From assembly GCA_001804045.1 (NCBI GenBank), contig MHFD01000070.1, positions 6,263-15,271 on the forward strand: a DNA stretch of 9,009 bases, in the 5' to 3' direction. Shown here in pieces: positions 1-6,051 of the stretch (within the stretch, counting starts at the first letter, position 1; the number at the start of each line of letters is the position of its first letter). Under the pieces are notes generated by a model. It had not been told where the DNA came from. It ran no database searches and saw only the letters and a list, made by a program, of their open reading frames with translations. The translations under genes and the position numbers were made by a program. This DNA is from Omnitrophica bacterium RBG_13_46_9. GTDB taxonomy: Bacteria; Omnitrophota; Gorgyraeia; JABMRN01; RBG-13-46-9.

Positions 1-280
1 CAATGATCCCACGCATGCCTGCGCCCACAAGGACTTTTTCGATTATCTCGTTTATACGATGCTCCAATTGGCCCTTTTCTTTTTCACGGTCAAATGCGGT
101 GCCAATAGCTTCAAAAGACAATATGGCTGAGGTTTGATAGGCAAGTTGCACTACCGATAACTTAGCAAAGAGAACGCTCATAATGATAATGAAGGGGGAT
201 ATGAAAAGCCAAGGGTGGTGAAGAACGAATTCAATGGACTCAAATATCGAAACTGTTTTTTCTTCTTTTGTTTCGGCCAT
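1..280 (-). CDS. Wzz/GumC-like polysaccharide chain-length determinant, N-terminal part (truncated by window edge)
   Basis: The minus-strand frame opens with ATG at 280-278 and stays open for 93 codons to the left edge, so only the N-terminus is visible. Seen: a short charged start (MAETKEEK), the segment SIFESIEFVLHHPW, a long hydrophobic stretch at about residues 24-47, then a YQTSAIL motif and a charged helical region (about 65-82) including EHRINEIIEK. A cytoplasmic tail, a first transmembrane helix and then a periplasmic domain beginning near Y-x-T/S-x-A is the usual start of Wzz/GumC co-polymerases, which set the length of exported polysaccharide from the inner membrane. The Shine-Dalgarno is poor. 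A divergent promoter lies about 100 bases upstream. The family call is inference from a fragment; another envelope protein with an N-terminal anchor is possible. Confidence 0.6.
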   Translation of the reverse strand, partial: MAETKEEKTVSIFESIEFVLHHPWLFISPFIIIMSVLFAKLSVVQLAYQTSAILSFEAIGTAFDREKEKGQLEHRINEIIEKVLVGAGMRGII

Positions 281-332
281 TGTATGCCTAATTTATAATA
301 ATGCCGCAGAAAATATCAGAATCTCCCAGGCG

Positions 333-344
333 ATTCCGCGGAAT
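333..344. repeat. 12-bp perfect palindrome in the leader of the Wzz-like gene
   Basis: ATTCCGCGGAAT is its own reverse complement. It lies in the untranslated leader predicted for the leftward gene, between the promoter (-10 at 389-394) and the start codon (280). It could be a protein-binding dyad or a chance palindrome; no function is shown. Confidence 0.4.
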
Positions 345-388
345 AAGTAACAGGCCATCGGATCGTCCAAGGTGTGACTTTGCAAAAG

Positions 389-417
389 ATTATATCATAT
401 TTATTATGATATTGCAA
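389..417 (-). promoter_or_regulatory. Sigma70-type promoter for the Wzz-like gene (leftward)
   Basis: Read on the minus strand: -35 TTGCAA (417-412), a 17-base spacer, then a perfect -10 TATAAT (394-389). The transcript would start near 382 and carry a leader of about 100 bases. The -35 hexamer is palindromic and also serves the rightward promoter. Confidence 0.6.
393..411. promoter_or_regulatory. Candidate operator: TATCATA - 5 bases - TATGATA dyad
   Basis: Perfect 7-bp arms at 393-399 and 405-411 separated by 5 bases. The dyad fills the spacer of the leftward promoter and touches the shared -35 box, so a bound protein would be expected to block the leftward promoter. The AT-rich composition makes a chance dyad possible, and the regulator is unknown. 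Confidence 0.35.
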
Positions 418-440
418 TACTGGCGCAGGTAAGATATACT
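412..440 (+). promoter_or_regulatory. Sigma70-type promoter for the response regulator (rightward)
   Basis: -35 TTGCAA (412-417), a 17-base spacer, -10 TATACT (435-440; five of six match TATAAT). The predicted start is near 447, giving a leader of about 46 bases before GTG 493. A weaker alternative is TTGCAA 380-385, 16 bases, TATTAT 402-407. Confidence 0.5.
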
Positions 441-492
441 ATATTGGTATAAAAAGATTGAAAAAACTATCGTTCATTACCGACACAATATA

Positions 493-879
493 GTGAATAA
501 AGACATGGAAAATAAAAACTCTGTCATGCTGATTGTCGATGACGAAGTAGGCATATTGAGGACATTCAAGGAGGTTTTTGAATTAAGGGGGTGGCGCGTG
601 TTTACTGCTCCTTTCGGCCAACCTGCGTCGGTTATTTTAGAAAAAGAAAAAATAGACATTATGTTATTGGATATACGTCTACCGGGTAAATCGGGGATCG
701 AGTTGTTGAAAGAGATAAAAATAAAATATCCGGATCTTCCAATTATTATGATAACGGGTCTGGGATATGAAGATCAGCTGGTTAATGAAGCTCTTTGCTC
801 AGGCGCTGCGGGATATGTAAGCAAGAATGTCTCAATCAGAGAGCTTATAGAAGTTGTCAATAACGCTATGGCAAAATAA
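493..879 (+). CDS. Single-domain response regulator (CheY-like receiver)
   Basis: A 128-residue protein that is almost entirely one receiver domain with no output domain. Visible landmarks: the acidic pair D16-D17 in LIVDDE, the phospho-acceptor D60 in MLLDIRLPGKSG, the switch T88 in MITG, and the conserved K111 in YVSK. Such proteins take phosphate from a histidine kinase and act by protein-protein contact. No kinase gene lies in the window, so the partner is unknown. The start is GTG 493; an in-frame ATG at 505 is equally possible since neither has a clear Shine-Dalgarno, and the domain begins after both. It is divergent from the Wzz-like gene, from which it may share control through overlapping promoters, and convergent with the small membrane gene at 920. 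Confidence 0.9.
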   Translation: MNKDMENKNSVMLIVDDEVGILRTFKEVFELRGWRVFTAPFGQPASVILEKEKIDIMLLDIRLPGKSGIELLKEIKIKYPDLPIIMITGLGYEDQLVNEALCSGAAGYVSKNVSIRELIEVVNNAMAK

Positions 880-919
880 TAAATCTTTGAAACAGGAAGC
901 CTTGTTAAACCGTATCAAA

Positions 920-1099
920 TTATTTTTTCAGCAATTCCAAAAGCGCGAAATTAATCCCGAAAAGAAGAAGTATGCTGGTGACCTTTGTTGTGCCACCAAG
1001 CCCTAAACCCATTATTGCAGGCATACCGAGTTTCATCAATATCCCCGCTACGAATATAATTATCGCTAAAAGTACCGACGCTTGCGCTAGACCTTTCAT
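920..1099 (-). CDS. Small two-helix membrane protein, 59 residues, family unknown
   Basis: ATG at 1099-1097, stop TAA at 922-920. An AAGGAG Shine-Dalgarno (1113-1108) sits 8 bases before the start, one of the best in the window. The protein begins MKGLAQASVLLAIIIF and ends LLELLKK. It has a hydrophobic helix at about residues 8-22, a glycine-rich turn (GLGLGGTTK, about 31-39) and a second hydrophobic helix at about 43-57, with little else. It follows the coiled-coil gene (start of this gene 56 bases beyond that stop) on the same strand, so the two are probably co-transcribed. I do not recognise a family. Its job may be linked to the membrane-anchored neighbour, but that is inference. The reading frame, start signal and amphipathic layout make a chance ORF unlikely. 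Confidence 0.72.
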   Translation of the reverse strand: MKGLAQASVLLAIIIFVAGILMKLGMPAIMGLGLGGTTKVTSILLLFGINFALLELLKK

Positions 1100-1107
1100 A
1101 TTTCACG

Positions 1108-1113
1108 CTCCTT
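1108..1113 (-). promoter_or_regulatory. Ribosome binding site deciding the start of the 59-residue protein
   Basis: AAGGAG on the minus strand, 8 bases from ATG 1099. It supports translation of a gene short enough to be missed by length cut-offs. Confidence 0.7.
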
Positions 1114-1155
1114 TCTTTTTCTATATCCTATTGAGGTCGATAAGCTATGGTATCT

Positions 1156-1974
1156 CTATTCTTCTTGCACAACCAGGACTTCATCCCCTTCGTTTATATT
1201 GCGCATGCTGTAAGCATATCTGATATCATCTACAAAAGCCGCTGATACCCTGTAGCGCACGCTGATTATTTTCGATGACGCTATCTCTTTTCCGTCTTTT
1301 ATGATAATGCATCGCTGGGCCTCGTTTATATTATCTCGGCGTCCAAGGTCAACAACTATAAGATTATCTTTTCTGTCTACTGAAACTATCTTTCCGTTTA
1401 TTCCGGCCGTAGGCAGGGGTTGCAGTTCGGCTTGAACCGTTTCGCTTTCTTCGATTTGAGGTGCCAACTGTGAGGCAACCGACCCCCCCGTAGCGCTCTT
1501 CCCTGCTGCTGCCGTTACGATAGGAGGCTCATCCGCCTCTACGGTCTTTCCGCTTCTGATTAACACTAGATTATATAAAACCTTCTCTAGGTACTCTTTG
1601 ACCTTTTCGTCCTGCTCGACCTCCAGGGCATCTTTTAGCCTTTCCACCAACGGTTTTTCTTCCAGTTCTTTTACTTTCTTCACCAGAGAAACGTTTTCCC
1701 CCGTTAATACATCAACCCTGTAAGAATATTCCTGTTTCAGCTTTTTGTTCTCTTCCTCTAGAAACTTAGAAGCTTTTGTTTCCCTTTCGGTCCTTTCCTT
1801 TAAGGAGCTAAGGTTATCCTTTAAATCCAGGTTTTCCTTTATCATCTCCGCTTTTTTATCGTTAAAATCAAATTCCGCCTTTTTTAAATGGCGGAACATG
1901 GCAAAAATCAAGATTATACAAAAAACGGTTACCGCTGCTAATAAGGTCCTAAACAGGGCCTCCCTATTTTGCAT
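1156..1974 (-). CDS. Membrane-anchored coiled-coil protein with C-terminal beta-rich domain, function unknown
   Basis: A 272-residue protein. In order: a short N-terminus, a transmembrane helix at about 9-27, a long charged heptad-type coiled coil at about 31-135 (rich in K, E and L, with leucines spaced as in coiled coils), a flexible Ala/Gly/Ser/Pro/Glu linker at about 145-188, and a compact domain at about 190-270. That domain reads GKIVSVDRKDNLIVVDLG, then RCIIIKDGKEIASSKI, then NINEGDEVLVV, resembling FlgT-C-type or small beta-barrel domains seen at the end of envelope proteins. The helix would place the coil and the C-terminus outside the inner membrane. The start is firm: AAGGAG (1985-1980) lies 5 bases before ATG 1974. 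The 59-residue membrane gene follows. No catalytic motif is seen; a structural or scaffolding role is inference. Confidence 0.75.
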   Translation of the reverse strand: MQNREALFRTLLAAVTVFCIILIFAMFRHLKKAEFDFNDKKAEMIKENLDLKDNLSSLKERTERETKASKFLEEENKKLKQEYSYRVDVLTGENVSLVKKVKELEEKPLVERLKDALEVEQDEKVKEYLEKVLYNLVLIRSGKTVEADEPPIVTAAAGKSATGGSVASQLAPQIEESETVQAELQPLPTAGINGKIVSVDRKDNLIVVDLGRRDNINEAQRCIIIKDGKEIASSKIISVRYRVSAAFVDDIRYAYSMRNINEGDEVLVVQEE

Positions 1975-2101
1975 AACTACTCCTTTAGATTCTCGTATGT
2001 ATATATTTATTCCCAGCGCTACTTTATGTGCAAAAACTAGCTTTTATTATTTAGAAGGATTCCCGGTTAAAAAAGATATTATGCGTATTTTATTTAACAA
2101 G

Positions 2102-2384
2102 TGTAACATAAAAAGGTACAAAAATCAAGTGTATGTAAAATATTACTTATAATATTGATATAAAATCAACGGAAGTATAAGCACGAGGCGATGTAACATA
2201 TGGTTGTATATAACATTTTGCCTTTTCCTCTTATCATATGAGCACGCAATCCAAGGTGACTCGGTATGTCAATAAAAAAGCGGTTGTGACATCCAAAACC
2301 TTCTTTTTTTTCCAGTTGAAAGCATGCTACGCCTAAGTCGCTTTTTTAGATTAAACACAAATGCCACATCAGAATTGTAACATA
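2102..2384 (+). repeat. Three dispersed direct copies of TGTAACATA
   Basis: Exact copies at 2102-2110, 2192-2200 and 2376-2384, all in the same orientation, 90 and 184 bases apart. Three copies of a 9-mer within 285 bases is more than expected even in AT-rich DNA. They could be binding sites for a regulator of one of the flanking divergent genes. No function is shown. Confidence 0.4.
2273..2348. terminator. Terminator-like hairpin usable in both directions, inside a larger inverted repeat
   Basis: The hairpin at 2282-2300 pairs GGTT with AACC plus two inner pairs after one mismatch. On the plus strand it is followed by TTCTTTTTTTT (2301-2311); on the minus strand by GCTTTTTTATT (2281-2271). 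It lies within a larger perfect inverted repeat, TAAAAAAGCG (2273-2282) and CGCTTTTTTA (2339-2348). The setting is odd, since both flanking genes point away from it; it may end an unseen small RNA on either strand or be a leftover of a lost gene. Confidence 0.45.
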
Positions 2385-2419
2385 AGACCCGGAATAATAC
2401 AACGCCTAATTATGTCGTC

Positions 2420-2570
2420 GGACAGCGGCGGGATACCCTGGAGCCGAAAAACTCCCATGTCGTGGTTCGACTACGTCCCTCGGCAAAGCTCGGGACTCCC
2501 TTCGGTCGCTCACCATCCCTCGAACCGTCCTTCGAACCATCCCTAGCGAAGTCGAGGGACGGATTCGGCA
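2420..2570. repeat. Cluster of REP-like palindromic intergenic repeats
   Basis: Several palindromic modules lie side by side. The best is an 11-bp stem, CCGTCCTTCGA (2525-2535) with TCGAGGGACGG (2552-2562), all paired with one G-T wobble, and a 16-base loop. Others are CCCTAGCGAAGTCGAGGG (2541-2558, imperfect dyad), a GTCCC/GGGAC stem (about 2475-2496) and GGAG/CTCC (2440-2455). ACCATCCCT occurs at 2512-2520 and 2536-2544. Modules built on CCCTCG, AGCGAAG and GGTTCGAC resemble the dispersed palindromic repeats found between genes in many environmental bacterial genomes. Its GC content is clearly higher than that of the flanks. Copy number elsewhere cannot be seen here. Confidence 0.55.
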
Positions 2571-2695
2571 ATTGAGTGATCGAAATCTCCTCATATTGAT
2601 TGCCGGCCGCCACAATATTTAGGCGGAAGGGAACGCTCGCCGCCGTCTGGCAACCGAATTTACACAAGATATTATACGTTGCTTTAGGAATAGAC

Positions 2696-2724
2696 TTGAA
2701 ATTGACGTTACCATAGTCTATAAT
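2696..2724 (+). promoter_or_regulatory. Sigma70-type promoter for the AsmA-like gene
   Basis: -35 TTGAAA (2696-2701), a 17-base spacer, and perfect -10 TATAAT (2719-2724). The start of transcription is expected near 2731, leaving about 27 bases of leader that include the Shine-Dalgarno AAGGAAG (2746-2752), 5 bases before ATG 2758. Confidence 0.72.
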
Positions 2725-2757
2725 TAATCTAGCGAATGAACGAATAAGGAAGTTTTT

Positions 2758-4458
2758 ATGAAAGTGTGGACAAAAGAAGTCATAATAACGGTAGCCGTGT
2801 CTTTGGTTGTAACTTGCGTGGCTATCTACGTCAAGAAAGATTTAATTTTCGATACATACAAGGTCTTTGTAATAAAAAGAATGGTGACCTCTATCAAGAG
2901 AGGGATAGAGATAGAGAAAGTGGGTAATGTATCTTTAAAAGGCGTGTGCCTTGTAGGTTTTTCCGTTTACAGGGATGCTTTAAACAAGGAAAAAGTGCTT
3001 TATTTACCGGAGCTTTACATAAAATTTCCGCTTTTGAAATTGCTGACAAAGCGGGTATTTTCCCCGACAATCACCCTGGATAATGCGCAGCTAGGGAATA
3101 TACGCGTAAGCGGCACTTTTGGATTTTCAGCGAAACTGCTCAAGAAAGGCCAAGAGAATATAGACATTCTTGAAACGATACAAAACATAAATTTCCGCAA
3201 TTTTCACGTAAAAAGCTCGTTTTTCGACATAGACAGCATAAATGGCTCCATCGATATAAGTCCCAAATATATAGGGATCTACGAAATGCGCTTTACGATA
3301 AAAGGCGAGCCGTGTAACCTGTATCTCAAGGCCGTCAATCCCAAGAATGAACTTTATATGACATTCAAGATCTATTCCCAGAAAATCAATATTGTCTCCA
3401 ACGTGAAGCAGGTAGAGGGGGTTTACAAAATACCTAAGATAGAAGGCAATTTCTTTAATTCCTCATTTGAATTAATGGGTGAGCTTGAAAATCCAACAGA
3501 GCCGCGTATTTCCTTGTTTGGAAAGGCGGATATCGACATAAAAGACATGGCTTATTTCGCTTCGCAGGAAATCAGGAAATACATGGAATTTCTTGACCCC
3601 GAGGGCAAAATAAGCAGTTCTCTTTATTTTAACGGAAAATTAAACAATTTTTCCGACTGGAAAGGGGAAGCGAAATCGAATGCCGAAACCATAAAAGTAT
3701 TGAATTTCAATTTAGACGATTTCAGTATGGACACCCGTATAAAAGGCGGAATAATTTATGTGTCGCTTTTTAGTGCTTATTCCAATACCGGTTCACTCAC
3801 ATCCGCCATGACATTCGATCCTCAGCGTAAGGGAACCGCGCCCTACCAGATAAAGTGCAAATTAAACAATATAGACATCGGGGTTCTTCTTAAAAATACC
3901 AAACTGGGAAACAGGGATATAAGAGGTTACCTTTTCTCAGAGATCGCGGTCAATGGTGACGCCGAGAATAGGGACCTGATGATAAATTCAATGGAAGGCA
4001 ACGGAAGAATATTCATAAATGACGCTAACCTCGGCCCGATGCCCATCTTGGCTCCGGTAATAGGAAATCTTTACGGCTATTTTCAGAACGTCATGCCGGC
4101 GCTAAAAAAAATCGACATAACAAAGGCATCGGCTGATTTCTACATCTCTAATAAAACGGTGTCAACAAATAATCTCATATTGTGGGGCAATATCATCAAT
4201 ATCCATGCCAATGGCTATATGGATTTTGATACAAATCTGGACTTCAAAGTTGAAAGTAAGATTGTAGAGTCTGAAAAAACGGAAGGAAGCGATCTGCAAA
4301 CAGACATCCAGGAATTAATAGGGCGATTCGGCAACCTGATGGGTAGTGGCCGCCTTACCGGAACCATTAAAAAACCAAAGTGGAAATTGGAATATTTGGG
4401 CGGTGTAAACAATGTCATTAAAGAAGGTATAAATAAAGTTTTCAAAAATATATTCTGA
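2758..4458 (+). CDS. AsmA-like envelope protein
   Basis: A 566-residue protein with one N-terminal transmembrane helix (about 8-25) followed by a long beta-strand-rich region and no other hydrophobic helix. Repeated short strands with alternating residues run from about 50 to 400, with typical AsmA phrases such as PELYIKFPLLKLL (about 80-95) and PTITLDNAQLGNI (about 103-115). The C-terminal part from about 400 (MEGNGRIFINDANLG, a hydrophobic stretch near 430-442, LTGTIKKPKWKLE near the end) matches the AsmA C-terminal domain pattern. AsmA-family proteins (AsmA, TamB, YhdP, YdbH) sit in the inner membrane, span the periplasm and are tied to lipid transport to the outer membrane. The assignment is by pattern only. 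It has its own promoter, appears to be a single-gene unit and converges with rdgB. Confidence 0.72.
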   Translation: MKVWTKEVIITVAVSLVVTCVAIYVKKDLIFDTYKVFVIKRMVTSIKRGIEIEKVGNVSLKGVCLVGFSVYRDALNKEKVLYLPELYIKFPLLKLLTKRVFSPTITLDNAQLGNIRVSGTFGFSAKLLKKGQENIDILETIQNINFRNFHVKSSFFDIDSINGSIDISPKYIGIYEMRFTIKGEPCNLYLKAVNPKNELYMTFKIYSQKINIVSNVKQVEGVYKIPKIEGNFFNSSFELMGELENPTEPRISLFGKADIDIKDMAYFASQEIRKYMEFLDPEGKISSSLYFNGKLNNFSDWKGEAKSNAETIKVLNFNLDDFSMDTRIKGGIIYVSLFSAYSNTGSLTSAMTFDPQRKGTAPYQIKCKLNNIDIGVLLKNTKLGNRDIRGYLFSEIAVNGDAENRDLMINSMEGNGRIFINDANLGPMPILAPVIGNLYGYFQNVMPALKKIDITKASADFYISNKTVSTNNLILWGNIINIHANGYMDFDTNLDFKVESKIVESEKTEGSDLQTDIQELIGRFGNLMGSGRLTGTIKKPKWKLEYLGGVNNVIKEGINKVFKNIF

Positions 4459-4516
4459 TGACAATCTGGAATTTGACACGCGTATTTCTAGCTCAAGGCA
4501 CATGCCAAACACATAA

Positions 4517-4532
4517 CGCCTTAATTATGGCG
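4517..4532. terminator. Possible weak terminator between convergent genes
   Basis: CGCC (4517-4520) and GGCG (4529-4532) pair around an 8-base AT loop, in the 102-base gap between the ends of the AsmA-like gene and rdgB. It is followed on the plus strand by the pyrimidine-rich CTCTTCCTT but has no true T-run. The position is right for a terminator; the structure is weak. Confidence 0.25.
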
Positions 4533-4560
4533 CTCTTCCTTGGTCATAAAATTTGCGCGG

Positions 4561-5160
4561 TCATTCTATGTATTTCTCTATAATACTCCGCGCCTTTCTC
4601 AGTGCCTGTCCGCGGTGGCTGATGCGATTTTTGAACGAAGGTTTAAGCTGTGCAAAAGTAAGGTTATATCCATTTGGCGTAAAAACAGGGTCATAACCAA
4701 AGCCGTTTTCCCCCTTTGCTTCAAATCCTATAGTTCCGCTACATTCCCCCTTGGAAACACCCAATAGTGTGCCGTTTTTAGCAATGGCCAAAACACAGAC
4801 AAAATTAGCCTGTCTCTCTTTTGCCGGAACATGTTTCATAAGAGCAAGTAGCTTACTGTTGTTTTCCCCGTCTGTAGCTTTTGTATGGGCAAACCGCGAA
4901 GAACGAACCCCGGGCTTGCCTCCGAGTGCATCGACCACAAGCCCCGAGTCATCGGCTAAGATCATTTCTTTAATATAGCGAGAAAAGGTGATGGCCTTCT
5001 TTACCGCATTCTGTCTGAATGTCCTGCCGTCTTCTATAACATGCGGGAGATGCATGTCCAGGTCAGACAAAGTCAATACTTCTATTTTCAGGTCCTTAAG
5101 GAGCTCTTCCAGTTCTCGTTTTTTGTTTTTGTTATTTGTGGCAATTACCAAGTGTTCCAT
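4561..5160 (-). CDS. rdgB: XTP/dITP diphosphatase (non-canonical purine NTP pyrophosphatase, RdgB/HAM1 family)
   Basis: A full-length protein of 199 residues, normal for the family. It hydrolyses dITP, XTP and related deaminated purine nucleotides to the monophosphate plus pyrophosphate, keeping them out of DNA and RNA in the cytosol. Visible motifs in order: nucleotide-binding ATNNKNKKRE (7-16), LADDSGLVVDAL (68-79) with the metal/catalytic aspartates at 70-71, GKPGVRSSRFA (81-91), FGYDPVF (154-160) and SHRGQAL (181-187). ATG at 5160 gives the expected N-terminus, though no clear Shine-Dalgarno precedes it. It is the last gene of the leftward cluster, 69 bases after rph; the pairing of rph with this gene is common in bacteria. 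Confidence 0.96.
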   Translation of the reverse strand: MEHLVIATNNKNKKRELEELLKDLKIEVLTLSDLDMHLPHVIEDGRTFRQNAVKKAITFSRYIKEMILADDSGLVVDALGGKPGVRSSRFAHTKATDGENNSKLLALMKHVPAKERQANFVCVLAIAKNGTLLGVSKGECSGTIGFEAKGENGFGYDPVFTPNGYNLTFAQLKPSFKNRISHRGQALRKARSIIEKYIE

Positions 5161-5229
5161 ATTTATATGCTTTTAAACAGCTACATATATCTTAGAAGGA
5201 TCTCGTGGGATTATCCGCGCGATTATCGG

Positions 5230-5955
5230 TTATACAGCGGATTTCAATGCCTTTTTTTCGACGGCAAATATTTTTTGCGTCCCCTTTCTTGCCAGCCCTA
5301 TAAGATGGCTCATCTGTGTCGTAGAAAATGGTTCGCCTTCGGCGGTTCCCTGAATCTCTATGAGCTCACCTTTGGAGGTCATCACGATATTCATATCGAC
5401 ACTTGCCCTGGAATCCTCTTCATAAGTGAGATCCAGTATTTCTTTTCCGTCCAAAATACCAAGGCTCACCGCCGCTACATAATCCGAGAGGGGGATCTTG
5501 TCAAGGACGCGGTCTTTTTTTAATTTCTCCAATGCCAGCACCAAAGCTATAAAACATCCTGTAATACTTGCGCACCGCGTACCTCCATCGGCCTGCATAA
5601 CATCCGCGTCCATCCATATGGTACGTTCTCCCAGTTTCTCTAAGTTCACGGCTGCCCTAAGCGACCTGCCTATCAGACGCTGAATCTCCTGTGTCCTTCC
5701 GCCCAATCTCCCTCTTGAAACCTCCCTCACTACCCTTGTTTTGCAGGACCGCGGAAGCATGCTGTATTCCGCTGTTATCCAGCCCGTGTGCCTATTTTCC
5801 AAAAATTTAGGAACTCCATCTTCTACTGAGGCGGTACATACCACTTTTGTGTTCCCTATCTCAAAAAGGCAGGAACCTTCGGCGAACCTCATGAAGTTGG
5901 GGGTAATTTTTATCCTTCTTAATTCTGTATTTTTTCTGCCGTCATGCCTTTTCAT
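5230..5955 (-). CDS. rph: Ribonuclease PH
   Basis: A 241-residue phosphorolytic 3'-5' exoribonuclease that trims tRNA 3' ends, releasing nucleoside diphosphates; members form a hexamer in the cytosol. Visible: the start RHDGRKNTELR (3-13), AEGSCL (25-30), GWITAEYSMLPR (58-69), GGRTQEIQRLIGRSLR (85-100) with R87, QADGGTRCASITG (121-133) with R127, and the acidic pair D181 and D187 in the EEDSRASVDMN segment, then EIQGTAEGEPFS (200-211). These correspond to the phosphate-binding arginines and catalytic aspartates of the family. A modest AAAAGG (5970-5965) lies 9 bases before the ATG. It sits between the fumarase beta gene (96 bases upstream) and rdgB (69 bases downstream). Confidence 0.97.
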   Translation of the reverse strand: MKRHDGRKNTELRRIKITPNFMRFAEGSCLFEIGNTKVVCTASVEDGVPKFLENRHTGWITAEYSMLPRSCKTRVVREVSRGRLGGRTQEIQRLIGRSLRAAVNLEKLGERTIWMDADVMQADGGTRCASITGCFIALVLALEKLKKDRVLDKIPLSDYVAAVSLGILDGKEILDLTYEEDSRASVDMNIVMTSKGELIEIQGTAEGEPFSTTQMSHLIGLARKGTQKIFAVEKKALKSAV

Positions 5956-5974
5956 GCGTTTATGCCTTTTTTAA

Positions 5975-6005
5975 ATATGCGGATACTCACGGATTCTTTA
6001 CGGAT
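5975..6005. repeat. Three CGGAT units at 10-11 bp spacing
   Basis: Units ending in CGGAT at 5975-5984, 5985-5994 and 5995-6005 in the gap between the fumarase beta gene and rph. The first half of each unit is not conserved. This is a short degenerate tandem pattern and could be chance, but other gaps of the same operon show comparable periods. Confidence 0.35.
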
Positions 6006-6051
6006 CTAAATGGCTCATATAGTCACGTGCCAATCCATATCCGATCCATGC

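Larger units (their letters stand above)
1975..2695. other. Gene-free interval between divergent genes
   Basis: About 720 bases with no convincing coding region on either strand. The left part (to about 2400) is very AT-rich and holds TGTAACATA copies and a terminator-like hairpin; the right part (about 2420-2570) is GC-richer and repeat-like. Short minus-strand frames across 2406-2667 read as arginine, serine and threonine-rich translation of palindromic repeats rather than proteins. I found no tRNA or recognisable riboswitch and no convincing promoter for the leftward gene at 1974. Confidence 0.6.

Noticed and set aside
880..919. AACAGG/CCTTGTT hairpin between the convergent response regulator and small membrane gene
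   Set aside because: The stem is short, needs a bulge, and has no T-run on either strand, so it is not supported as a terminator.
972..1223. Plus-strand open frame of 83 codons
   Set aside because: It lies opposite the 59-residue membrane gene, which has a strong Shine-Dalgarno and a coherent two-helix layout, and it runs into the end of the coiled-coil gene. The composition looks like antisense shadow.
2462..2480. GGTTCGAC resembling a tRNA T-loop
   Set aside because: No acceptor, D-arm or anticodon arm can be built around it, and the flanks fit the palindromic repeats.
2361..2667. Short open frames on both strands in the palindromic region
   Set aside because: Their translations are rich in R, S, T and P and simply read through REP-like palindromes. 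They have no start signal and overlap each other on both strands.
2702..2724. TTGACG at 2702 as the -35 for the AsmA-like gene
   Set aside because: Only 11 bases separate it from TATAAT. TTGAAA at 2696 gives the standard 17-base spacing.
5041..5523. Plus-strand open frame of 160 codons across rdgB and rph
   Set aside because: It is antisense to two well-conserved enzymes with clear motifs and has no start signal or recognisable domain.
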